Source: an uncultured Clostridia bacterium
GTDB taxonomy: Bacteria; Bacillota; Clostridia; TANB77; CAG-508
DNA length: 40,407 bases
Assembly (NCBI GenBank): GCA_947628115.1
Contig: CANQYS010000013.1
Coordinates: 1-40,407 of the forward strand
Reading direction: 5' to 3'
The notes below the pieces were generated by a model. That model was not told where the DNA came from and searched no databases. It saw only the letters and a list, made by a program, of their open reading frames with translations. Below, one piece after another: positions 20,869 to 28,782 of this stretch; position 1 is the first letter of the stretch; each line of letters starts with the position of its first letter. A program made the translations under genes and the position numbers.

Positions 20869-22146
20869 ATGCAAGTTATAGAAAACCTAAGTGTTAAAGA
20901 AAAATTATATATAGAAAAATTAGAAAATGGATTAACAGTTATGATAATTCCAAAAAAAGGAATTAGAAAAAAATATGTAATGTGGGCAACGCATTATGGT
21001 TCTATAGATAATAAATTTATTGTACCAGGAGAACAAAATATAACTAAGGTTCCAGATGGTGTGGCACATTTTTTAGAACATAAAATGTTTGAACAGGAAA
21101 ATGGTACAAACAGTTTGGATACATTAACTGCTTTAGGAGTAAATGCAAATGCATATACAACTAATAATTACACAACATATCTTTTCGAAGCAACAGATAA
21201 CTTTTATCCAGCACTTGATGAATTAATGGATTATGTACAAAAACCATATTTTACAGATGAAAATGTGGAAAAGGAAAAAGGTATAATAGCACAAGAAATA
21301 AAAATGTATGATGATTATCCAGATTGGGTAGTATATATGAATGCAATAAGAAGTATGTATAAAAATAATCCAATTATTATTGATATAGCAGGAAGTGTTG
21401 AATCAATATACAAAATAGATAAAGATATATTATATAAATGTTATAATACATTTTATAATCCATCAAATATGGTTATGTGTTTTTGTGGGGATTTTAACCC
21501 AAAAGAGTTAATAGAAGAAGTTAAAAAAAGATTAATAGAAAAACCAAACCAAGCAGAAATAAAAAGAATATATGAACAAGAGCCAGAAGAAATAGTAGAG
21601 AAAAGAACAGAACAAACAATGGAAGTAAGTATGCCTTTGTTTGTAATAGGAATAAAAGACAAAATTCCAGAAAAAAAGGAAGAAGTTGTAAAAAAACATA
21701 TAGCAATAGAAATACTATTAAATATGATTATAGGGAAAAGCTCTAATTTATATAAAAAATTATATGAAAATGAACTTTTAGTGTCAGAACCATTTTTAGA
21801 ATATGAATTTGGAGAAAATTATGCACATATAGCAATAACAGGAACATCAAATAATCCAGACAAGATATTACAAGAATTTTTGGAAGAAACTGAAAAATTA
21901 AAAAAAGAAGAAATAAATGAAGAAACGTTTAATAGAATAAAAAATATGCTATATGGAAATGCAGTAAAAGAATTTAACAGCGTATCAGACATTTCAAGAA
22001 TGTTTGTAACAGATTATTTTAATGGTATAAATAGTTTTGATTATCTAGAAAACTATAAACAAATAAAACCGGAATATGTAAAACAGAAATTAAATGAAGT
22101 TTTTCTAGAGGAAAAAACAGTGTTATCAATAGTAAAAAATAAATAG
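20869..22146 (+). CDS. yfmH: M16-family zinc metallopeptidase (YfmH type)
   Basis: The catalytic partner of the preceding gene, 425 residues. The ATG at 20869 is chosen for AAAAGGAGATACGT in front; the upstream extension of the frame lies in the repeat. VAHFLEHKMFEQ holds the inverted zinc motif HxxEH. The distal glutamate lies in EKEKGIIAQEIKMYDD. LGVNANAYTTNNYTTYLFE is typical of the family. YfmF/YfmH pairs probably act as a heterodimer on cytoplasmic peptides or protein modification. There is no frameshift and no CGG codon, in contrast to its partner. Confidence 0.93.
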   Translation: MQVIENLSVKEKLYIEKLENGLTVMIIPKKGIRKKYVMWATHYGSIDNKFIVPGEQNITKVPDGVAHFLEHKMFEQENGTNSLDTLTALGVNANAYTTNNYTTYLFEATDNFYPALDELMDYVQKPYFTDENVEKEKGIIAQEIKMYDDYPDWVVYMNAIRSMYKNNPIIIDIAGSVESIYKIDKDILYKCYNTFYNPSNMVMCFCGDFNPKELIEEVKKRLIEKPNQAEIKRIYEQEPEEIVEKRTEQTMEVSMPLFVIGIKDKIPEKKEEVVKKHIAIEILLNMIIGKSSNLYKKLYENELLVSEPFLEYEFGENYAHIAITGTSNNPDKILQEFLEETEKLKKEEINEETFNRIKNMLYGNAVKEFNSVSDISRMFVTDYFNGINSFDYLENYKQIKPEYVKQKLNEVFLEEKTVLSIVKNK

Positions 22147-22178
22147 GGTGAAAAAGGGGCCAGGCCCCTTTTTCACCG
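22146..22178 (+). terminator. Strong hairpin between yfmH and lgt
   Basis: GGTGAAAAAGGGGCC pairs perfectly with GGCCCCTTTTTCACC around a single A. The T run is within the stem, so it may be a terminator or a protective/processing hairpin within a yfmH-lgt transcript. Confidence 0.6.
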
Positions 22179-22193
22179 AAGGGTAAGGAAAAT

Positions 22194-22974
22194 ATGAACC
22201 AAATAGTATTTCCGGATTTAAATTTAAAATTACAAATATCAAAAATAGCATTTTCAATAGGAAATATAAAAATCTATTGGTATGCTATTATTATGGTATG
22301 TGCATTTATAATAGCATTAATAATGTTTAAAATAAAAAATGGAAAATTTGGAATAAAATTTAATGATATTTTAGATTTAAGTATAATTATAATACCCATT
22401 TCACTAATTTCAGCAAGATTATATTACGTTTTATTTAATATTAATTATTACATATCGAATCCTGTGCAAATATTAAACTTTAGAAGCGGAGGTCTTGCTA
22501 TATACGGTGGAATAATAGGAGGGTTAATTACTTGTTATATATTTTGTAAAAAAAGAAAAATAGAATTACTAGATTTATTAGATTACATAGTACCAAATCT
22601 TGCATTGCGGACAAGCAATAGGAAGATGGGGAAATTTTATAAATGTAGAAGCATATGGCAGAGTAACAAATCTGCCATGGAGAATGGGCATATACGAAGC
22701 TGGAAAATATATTGAGGTACACCCAACATTTTTATATGAATCAATATGTACATTTTGTATATTTATTATATTAACAATAATATCAAAAAATAGAAAATAT
22801 AAAGGACAAATAGCATTAATATATTTAATATTATATTCATTTGCGAGAATGATAATAGAACCTTTAAGAACAGATAGCTTAATGCTGGGAGAAATAAGGA
22901 TTTCACAGCTACTAGCTCTAATTATATTAATAATTTCATTAATTTTATTTATAAAAAGGAAAAATAAAATGTAG
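22194..22974 (+). CDS. lgt: Prolipoprotein diacylglyceryl transferase, with one +1 frameshift
   Basis: Lgt adds diacylglycerol to the lipobox cysteine of prolipoproteins at the membrane. After frame restoration it has 259 residues and about seven hydrophobic segments. SARLYYVLFN and RSGGLAIYGGIIGG are family motifs. At 22608 the frame reads TTG CGG ACA; skipping C gives LGQAIGRWGNFINVEAYG, the Lgt signature. The end (EPLRTDSL, then ISQLLALIILIISL) is normal. Without the shift the protein would lose the signature arginine/asparagine cluster and its C-terminal half. Its substrates include the lipoprotein at 8492. Confidence 0.93.
22608..22611 (+). other. CGGA +1 frameshift site in lgt
   Basis: GCA TTG CGG ACA AGC. 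Skipping C22608 gives TTG GGA CAA GCA ATA GGA AGA TGG GGA, that is LGQAIGRWG, the family signature. Confidence 0.93.
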
Positions 22975-23036
22975 TTTGTGTAAGAAAATTCTAGGAACTG
23001 TCCTGTATTCTAATAAAACAAACAACAATTTGTCGC
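22970..23036. repeat. Short, deleted copy of the MITE-like repeat (copy D)
   Basis: AATGTAGTTTGTGTAAGAAA, then ATTCTAGGAACTGTCCTG, and an end ACAAACAACAATTTG. It lacks the central palindrome present in copies B and C. It overlaps the lgt stop codon. Confidence 0.65.
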
Positions 23037-23131
23037 ATTTTAGTCTTTTTAATAAAACAAAAAAATAAAATAAAAGAAAAAACAAACAGATGTTAAAAAA
23101 TAAAGAAAAATGGCATACGAAAGTTGGCATT

Positions 23132-23157
23132 AAAACAGCATTTATGCTGTTTTTTTA
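23132..23157 (+). terminator. Rho-independent terminator
   Basis: AAAACAGCA pairs with TGCTGTTTT around TTTA, followed by T7. It ends the lgt transcript before the Spo0E-like gene. Confidence 0.85.
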
Positions 23158-23230
23158 TTGACCTAAATGTAAAAATATGGTATTTTATTAATATACAGAA
23201 GAAAAAATCCATTAAAAGGAGTGAATTAAT

Positions 23231-23377
23231 ATGATAGATGAAGAAATTTTAGAATTAAGACGAAAACTAAACGAAAGTGTAATAAATGAAAATAATTACG
23301 AAAAAACATATAGATTAAGTATAGAACTAGATAATTTAATAACGCAGTATTATAAGAAAAAACTAAAGAAAGGATGA
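23231..23377 (+). CDS. Spo0E-like aspartyl-phosphate phosphatase
   Basis: A 48-residue protein: MIDEEILELRRKLNES, then YRLSIELDNLITQYYKKK. The SxELDxLI motif is the signature of the Spo0E family, small helical hairpins that dephosphorylate response regulators such as Spo0A and so delay sporulation. AAAGGAGTGAATTAAT precedes the ATG. This is the main evidence in the window that the organism sporulates, or descends from sporulators. Confidence 0.82.
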   Translation: MIDEEILELRRKLNESVINENNYEKTYRLSIELDNLITQYYKKKLKKG

Positions 23378-23559
23378 TATTTTTATAAAACAAAGAAGTG
23401 GAGATGTATAGTATGTTTCTACTTTTTTTGTTACCCACTGAAAATTAACATATTAAAAGTAAATTTAAAAAAATATTTACAAAATTTAATTTATCATGTT
23501 AAAATATAATAAATTATTAATGCAGAATAAGGAAAATAAAACAGAAAAAGCGAAAAAAG

Positions 23560-23588
23560 TTGAAAAAAATATATGTTTATGATATAAT
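23560..23588 (+). promoter_or_regulatory. Promoter of the T4SS pilin operon
   Basis: TTGAAA, 17-base spacer, perfect TATAAT, 33 bases upstream of the first pilin-like gene. Confidence 0.75.
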
Positions 23589-23621
23589 AAAATTAGATTA
23601 TAATAGTTAGGAGAAAATATA

Positions 23622-23975
23622 ATGAAAAATATTAAAAAAATAGCAATTATTTTAATATTATTAACTGTTACTATAATGTGTATTAATTCATTTGTTTTGG
23701 CTGTAGATAATCCTGATTATTATGAACCAAGCAAACCAGGAAGCGAAGATAATAAAAAAGCTGGAGAAATTATAGGAAATATTTTAGCTAATGTAAGAAC
23801 AATAGGAATATTAATATCTGTTATAATGTTAACAATTATTGGTTTAAAATATATTATATGCTCTGCAGAAGAAAAATCAAATTATAAAGAAAATATGATT
23901 CTATATATTGCAGGATGCTTTTTACTTGCTTCTGCAACAACTATACCAAGTTTAGTATATAGTATATTAAATTAA
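23622..23975 (+). CDS. VirB2-like (TrbC/Mbov_0395-type) pilin protein 1
   Basis: A 117-residue protein with a signal sequence (residues 1-27, ending VLAVD) and two hydrophobic helices (about 53-72 and 90-112). The helices are joined by a short charged loop, LKYIICSAEEKSNYKENM. This is the plan of VirB2/TrbC pilins in Gram-positive type IV secretion loci. The loop motif K-Y-x-x-x-S-x-E-E-K is shared with the third pilin-like gene. First gene of the T4SS cluster. Confidence 0.82.
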   Translation: MKNIKKIAIILILLTVTIMCINSFVLAVDNPDYYEPSKPGSEDNKKAGEIIGNILANVRTIGILISVIMLTIIGLKYIICSAEEKSNYKENMILYIAGCFLLASATTIPSLVYSILN

Positions 23976-23993
23976 TGAAAGTAGGTGGAAAAC

Positions 23994-24671
23994 ATGAATG
24001 TAAAGAAGTTAAGTATTTCAATAATAATAGTTATGCTATTAATTAATATTATGTTTTTCCCAAAAATATTTGCTATATCTGAAATTATTAAAGCTGGAGA
24101 TGATTTTTTAGATGCTGGAGATAATCCAGAAGATAATATAATTGATACTGATAATATAAAAAGTACTAGTTCAAAAATATATAATATATTATTACTATCC
24201 GGAATAGGAGTTACTGTTATAGTTGGAGCAATTTTAGGAATAAGCTTTATACTTTCTAGTGCAGAAGGAAAGGCAAAAATTTCTGAAGCTTTAGTACCAT
24301 ATATAGTAGGTTGCTTTGTAGTATTTGGTGCATTTACAATATGGAAAACAGCAATAAATGTAGGAAATAGAATTATAGCTACAAGCGAAGAAACACCAAC
24401 AGGGCAAACTCCTCCAGCGGTAGGGTATGTATGTCCAGAATGTAAACTTGATTTAGGAGAAATACCAGCAAATGTCGTAGTAGGAGGTAGAACTTGGGCT
24501 TGCCCGCATTGTAATAAGCAGATAACTCCACAACCAACGAGCGGGTGCTTTTGCTCAATATGTAACCGCGATTTAGAATTAAAAGGGACAGAAAAAGATA
24601 AAGCTATACTTGGAGGATATCCAGTTTATTGTAAATATTGTAAAAAACAAGTAGATATTAAAACTAATTGA
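23994..24671 (+). CDS. VirB2-like pilin protein 2 with C-terminal zinc ribbons
   Basis: 225 residues; ATG at 23994 follows AGGTGG. A signal sequence (to about FAISE) and two hydrophobic helices around SSAEGKAKISEALVPYIVGC match the neighbouring pilins. Unlike them it carries about 90 extra residues with four CxxC pairs: CPEC and CPHC, then CSIC and CKYC. That pattern suggests two zinc ribbons. The predicted topology (signal cleaved, two helices) would place the ribbons outside the cell, which is unusual. A regulatory or adaptor pilin is possible; function is inferred only. Confidence 0.75.
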   Translation: MNVKKLSISIIIVMLLINIMFFPKIFAISEIIKAGDDFLDAGDNPEDNIIDTDNIKSTSSKIYNILLLSGIGVTVIVGAILGISFILSSAEGKAKISEALVPYIVGCFVVFGAFTIWKTAINVGNRIIATSEETPTGQTPPAVGYVCPECKLDLGEIPANVVVGGRTWACPHCNKQITPQPTSGCFCSICNRDLELKGTEKDKAILGGYPVYCKYCKKQVDIKTN

Positions 24672-24754
24672 AAATTAAGTTATTAATGTTTTCTTAAAGA
24701 GATTTAAGAAAGATAATATATAAAATAAATATAATTAAGAATGGAGGAGGAAAT

Positions 24755-25105
24755 ATGAAAAAATCTATAAAAATAGTAGCTACATTATTATTAGCAATAA
24801 TGCTAATATCTACAGTGTCAACTGTATGCTTGGCAGACAAGGTAGGAGATGTAGATATTCCAACTGGAAGCGACAAGTTATCTCAAGATATGAAAACTAA
24901 AATTGGAAATGTAATTACTACATTAAGGAATTTATCTTTAATAATAGCAGTAGTTGTATTAGTTATATTAGGTATAAAATATATGATGGGAAGTGTAGAA
25001 GAAAAGTCAGAATACAAAAAATCGTTTGTACCATTAGTTGTAGGAATTGTTGTCGTTGTTGCTGCTGTACAAATAGCTGATTTCATTTATAATTTTGTAG
25101 CATAA
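24755..25105 (+). CDS. VirB2-like pilin protein 3
   Basis: 116 residues with a signal ending VCLAD, then two hydrophobic helices (about 62-80 and 93-113) joined by KYMMGSVEEKSEYKKSFVP, the classic loop of this pilin family. AGGAGGAAAT precedes the ATG. It is probably the major pilin or channel subunit of the secretion system. Confidence 0.85.
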   Translation: MKKSIKIVATLLLAIMLISTVSTVCLADKVGDVDIPTGSDKLSQDMKTKIGNVITTLRNLSLIIAVVVLVILGIKYMMGSVEEKSEYKKSFVPLVVGIVVVVAAVQIADFIYNFVA

Positions 25106-25128
25106 AAATATATATTAGTTAACGAATA

Positions 25129-25175
25129 AAAAAGATAAAATATTAAATTAAACTTTAATATTTTATCTTTTTTTA
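25129..25175 (+). terminator. Terminator after the pilin genes
   Basis: AAAGATAAAATATTAAA pairs with TTTAATATTTTATCTTT and is followed by TTTT. It separates high pilin expression from the assembly genes. Confidence 0.85.
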
Positions 25176-25225
25176 TTACATTATTATTACATTTTCATGA
25201 ATTTTACATTTTTTTTGCTAATATA

Positions 25226-25254
25226 TTACAATTTCCAAGGTTTTCTGGTATAAT
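25226..25254 (+). promoter_or_regulatory. Promoter of the T4SS assembly operon
   Basis: TTACAA, 17-base spacer, TATAAT with an extended -10 (TGGTATAAT), about 50 bases upstream of prgI. Confidence 0.72.
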
Positions 25255-25305
25255 ATATATAAGAAGTATTGTGTATAAATAAAATAATACAAAGGAGGAG
25301 TTAAA

Positions 25306-25646
25306 TTGGCATTACATGAAATACCTAGAAATGTAAAAGGAGAACGGAAGAATATTATATATATTTTCAACTAAGGCATTAATATATACTGTTGTGCGGA
25401 GGTGGACTAGGATATTTAATATATTTAGTTGTTTCAATGTTTAAGTCCTCTTTTATGCTAGGAGTTGGAATATCTGGATTTTTTGGATTAATAGGGTTTG
25501 CAATAGGTACATTTAAAATTCCAGAATCTAATAGCTTTGAAATCACAAAAAAAACTGGCGGAGAAAACATAGATGAAGTTATATTAAGAGCAATTAAATT
25601 TAAACTAAAAAAGAATAGAATATATTTATACAAAGGAGGAAAGTAA
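25306..25646 (+). CDS. prgI: PrgI-family (VirB3-like) T4SS membrane protein, two +1 frameshifts
   Basis: 112 residues after two frame corrections. TTG at 25306 is preceded by AAAGGAGGAG. The restored start MALHEIPRNVKGEGRILYIF and the STKALIYTVVGGGLGYLIYL helix are typical of PrgI, a two-helix membrane protein next to VirB4 in Gram-positive systems. CGG-A occurs at 25345 (GAA CGG AAG to GAA GGA AGA) and 25397 (GTG CGG AGG to GTG GGA GGT). Without the first shift translation ends after 22 residues; without the second it also fails. Both glycines fall where the family has glycine. Confidence 0.88.
25345..25348 (+). other. First CGGA +1 frameshift site in prgI
   Basis: AAA GGA GAA CGG AAG. Skipping C25345 gives KGEGRILYIF, the conserved N-terminal PrgI motif. 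Confidence 0.9.
25397..25400 (+). other. Second CGGA +1 frameshift site in prgI
   Basis: In the corrected frame the sequence reads ACT GTT GTG CGG AGG. Skipping C25397 gives GTG GGA GGT GGA CTA, restoring the glycine-rich first membrane helix (TVVGGGLGYLI). Confidence 0.88.
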
Positions 25647-25649
25647 CTA

Positions 25650-26846
25650 ATGGAAAGTACCGAAATTTTAACAATGGCTGTTGCTATTTTAATAATGTTA
25701 ATTATGATATTAGTATTTGTATATTGGTATATATCCAGAAAAGAAAAACTTAGCAACAATAAAACAAATAATAAAGAAACAAGTAATAAAAACAGCAAAG
25801 AAAAAAGTGGAAGTTCATATACTAAATTATCTGTTTTTGATTTTATGGAATTTGATACAATACAAGACAATATGATAGTACAAAATAATGGATCAAAATA
25901 TTTAATGGCAATAGAATGTGAAGGTATAAATTATGATTTAATGTCAGAAGTAGAAAAAACAGCTGTAGAACAAGGATTTATAGAATTTTTAAACACATTA
26001 AGACATCCAATTCAATTGTACATACAAACAAGAACAATTAATATAAGCAATAGTATAGAAAACTATAATCGTAAATTAGAAGAAACAAGGCAAGAATTAG
26101 TTGCAAAACAAAATGAATATAATAAAGTATTACAAACTAATGGTAGAGACACAAAAACTTTAAATAATTTAAGAATGGAAATAGCAAGAATTCAAAACTT
26201 ATATGATTATGGAAAAGACATAATAAGTAATACAGAAAAAATGAGTTTAAATAAAAATGTATTAAGAAAACATTATTACATAATTTTATCATACTATTCT
26301 GCGGAATTAGGTGCAGATATAACAGATGAAGAAGAAAAAAGGAATATGATATTTGCAGAATTATATACAAGAGCACAGTCAATTATTAGAACATTATTTG
26401 CATGTAGCATGAAAGGAAAGGTATTAGACTCAAACGAACTTGCAGACTTATTATATGTAGCTTACAATAGAGATGAAGCAGAAGTTTACGGAGTAGATAA
26501 AGCAATAAGAGCAGGATTTACAGAGCTCTACTCAACTGCTCCAGATGTATTAGATAAGAGAATGGAAGCGTTAAACAAAGAAATAAACGAAAAAGCATTA
26601 GAAAAAGCTAGATTAACAGTAGATGAGGTAAGGTCAGAAAAAGAAAGGGCTGTACAACAAACAGAAGAATCCATGGATGAGCTAATTGATAATTTAGCAA
26701 AAGTAATAATTAAAGAAAATAGGCGATATATTGGAAAAGATGTGGCAGAAGAGGCAATTTCTAAAATTGATAATACAAAGGAGGAGGTAAGACAAGATGT
26801 TAAAAAAGAAACTAAAACAAGAACAAGAAGAAAATCTACAAAATAG
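25650..26846 (+). CDS. T4SS-associated membrane protein with coiled coil
   Basis: 398 residues: an N-terminal membrane helix (residues 8-28), a Lys/Asn/Ser-rich linker, a globular region (YTKLSVFDFMEFDTIQDN... with a SAELG-containing fold), then long coiled coils. It lies between prgI and virB4 in many Gram-positive T4SS loci, and its soluble part resembles the N-terminal region of VirB4/TraC ATPases (SVFDFMEFDTIQDNMIV...). I infer it scaffolds VirB4 at the membrane. Its last 50 bases overlap virB4 in another frame, implying translational coupling. No CGG codon. Confidence 0.7.
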   Translation: MESTEILTMAVAILIMLIMILVFVYWYISRKEKLSNNKTNNKETSNKNSKEKSGSSYTKLSVFDFMEFDTIQDNMIVQNNGSKYLMAIECEGINYDLMSEVEKTAVEQGFIEFLNTLRHPIQLYIQTRTINISNSIENYNRKLEETRQELVAKQNEYNKVLQTNGRDTKTLNNLRMEIARIQNLYDYGKDIISNTEKMSLNKNVLRKHYYIILSYYSAELGADITDEEEKRNMIFAELYTRAQSIIRTLFACSMKGKVLDSNELADLLYVAYNRDEAEVYGVDKAIRAGFTELYSTAPDVLDKRMEALNKEINEKALEKARLTVDEVRSEKERAVQQTEESMDELIDNLAKVIIKENRRYIGKDVAEEAISKIDNTKEEVRQDVKKETKTRTRRKSTK

Positions 26847-28750
26847 TATGCCTAAAGAAGAAGTCGAAATATTAAGAAAAAAGAATATAAAAGAATTAAT
26901 TGCTCCATCTGGAATAGATGCATCAAATATAGATTATTTAAGAATAATTTCTAACACAACAAGATATGCAAGAAGCTTTTTTGTATCTAGCCTACCACGT
27001 ATGTGCGCATTTCCAGAACTATTTAGGGATATGTATTTATTTGGAGATACAAATACCTCAATATATATAAATCCAGTACCAGAAGCTAAATCACAAAATG
27101 AATTAAATAGAGTTATAAACCAATTAGAAACAGAAAGACTTGTTGCTGCAGATAGAGGAAATATAAATAGGGAAAGTGTTATAACACAAAAAAGAGTAGA
27201 AGCTGAAGGATTAAGAGATCAAATTGCTGCAGGATTTAACAAATTATTTGAGGCTTCTATAATTACTACATTATTTGCATATAATTTACAAAGTTTAGAT
27301 GCATACACAAAAATGCTGTCAACAGAAATGTCTAAAAGTTTAGTTGGAGTAAAAACTGCATGGGCAATGCAAGAAGAAGCGTATAAATCTAATGTTCCTT
27401 TAATGAAGAATGAAATTCAAAAAAAACATACTTTTGATAGAAATTCTATGGCAACTGTATTTCCATTTACAACCTCAGAGGTTGGTCACTTAACAGGAAT
27501 ACCATTAGGATTTAACAAACAAACAGGGGTACCTATTCTTTTTGATAATTTCCATTCATCACTTACAAATTATAACATGGTTATATTTGCAAAATCTGGT
27601 GCTGGTAAGTCTGTTACAATGAAAACATTAATTTCTAGATCAGCTGTTCTTATGGGAATAGAAAGTTTAGCATTAGATGCAGAAGGAGAGTATTCTGTCG
27701 TAGCAGAAGCACTTGGAGGAATAAATGTTGTACTTCGGACCAACATCTCAAACAGTAATAAATTTATTTGATATAGAAGTAGAAAAAGTAAAAGACGAAA
27801 TTACAGGTAGAGAAAGAGCAATTTTAAATGTTGAAAATAAAGTAGAGGACGTTACACAAGCACTTTTAACAATGGCAAGAGGAAGTACAAGAAGTACAGA
27901 AGTAAACGAACTTACAAAACAAATAATTGCAGAAGCTGTAGCAGAAGAATATGTAAATGCTGGTATAACATCAGATCCAAATAGTTTATATAAAGCAAGT
28001 AATAATGGATATAGTGGAAAAAATTTATTTAAAGAAAAAAAACAAATGCCAACAATTGGATCTTGGTATAAAACATTATTAAAAAAGGCAAAAGAAAATA
28101 AAGATTCAAACTATCAATTTCATTATAGTTATTTAGCCAAAGTTATGAGACAATACATAAGAGAATATAATGGTCAAATGGCGTATTTTGATGGACAATC
28201 TACATTTGATTTGTTAGAAGATGTGCCATTTATAAATTTAGATATTTCTCAGCTAGAAGAAAGGTTTGCAAGACCACTTGCACAACAAATATTGCTTTCA
28301 TGGATATGGGAAAAGTATGTAAAGAAAAATAGTGAAGATAGAAAAAAAGCAACTAAAAAAAGAGTTTTAGTAGACGAGGCATGGATGCTTCTTCCATACC
28401 CAGAGGCAGTAGATTTTTTAAATACAATGGCAAGGCGTGCAAGAAAAAGAAATGTATCACTTGCAATTATTTCACAAAGATTTCAAGATTTTTATGAAAA
28501 GCCAGAAGCACAAGCAGTTTTAACATCATCAGATACAAAGCTATTTTTAGCACAAGATAAATCAGAAATAGAATACTTAAAAGAAGTATTTAAACTAAGC
28601 GAAGGAGAAGCAGGATTTTTAGTAAGCTGTTTAATTGGAGAAGGATTACTAAAAGTAGGACAAGATACCGCAATAATACAAATAACACCAACTAAAAAAG
28701 AATTTGAATTTGTAGAAACAAATTTAAATAAATTAGTAGAGAAAAACTAA
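26797..28750 (+). CDS. virB4: VirB4-family T4SS ATPase, one +1 frameshift
   Basis: The energising ATPase of the secretion channel, 650 residues after frame restoration. ATG at 26797 follows AAGGAGGAGG inside the end of the preceding gene. The Walker A motif is FAKSGAGKSVTMK; Walker B is RVLVDEAWMLLPYPEA. The RRARKRNVSLAIISQRFQDF segment is typical of VirB4/TraC. At 27736 the frame reads GTA CTT CGG ACC. Skipping C gives LGPTSQTVINLFDIE, which matches the VirB4 segment (NxFD) between the Walker motifs. Without the shift the protein loses Walker B and would be inactive. Confidence 0.93.
27736..27739 (+). other. CGGA +1 frameshift site in virB4
   Basis: GTT GTA CTT CGG ACC. Skipping C27736 gives CTT GGA CCA ACA TCT, restoring LGPTSQTVINLFDI. 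The unshifted frame ends 12 codons later. Confidence 0.92.
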
Positions 28751-28782
28751 AGAAGGCATTTATCGAGAAAGGTAAAAAATTT

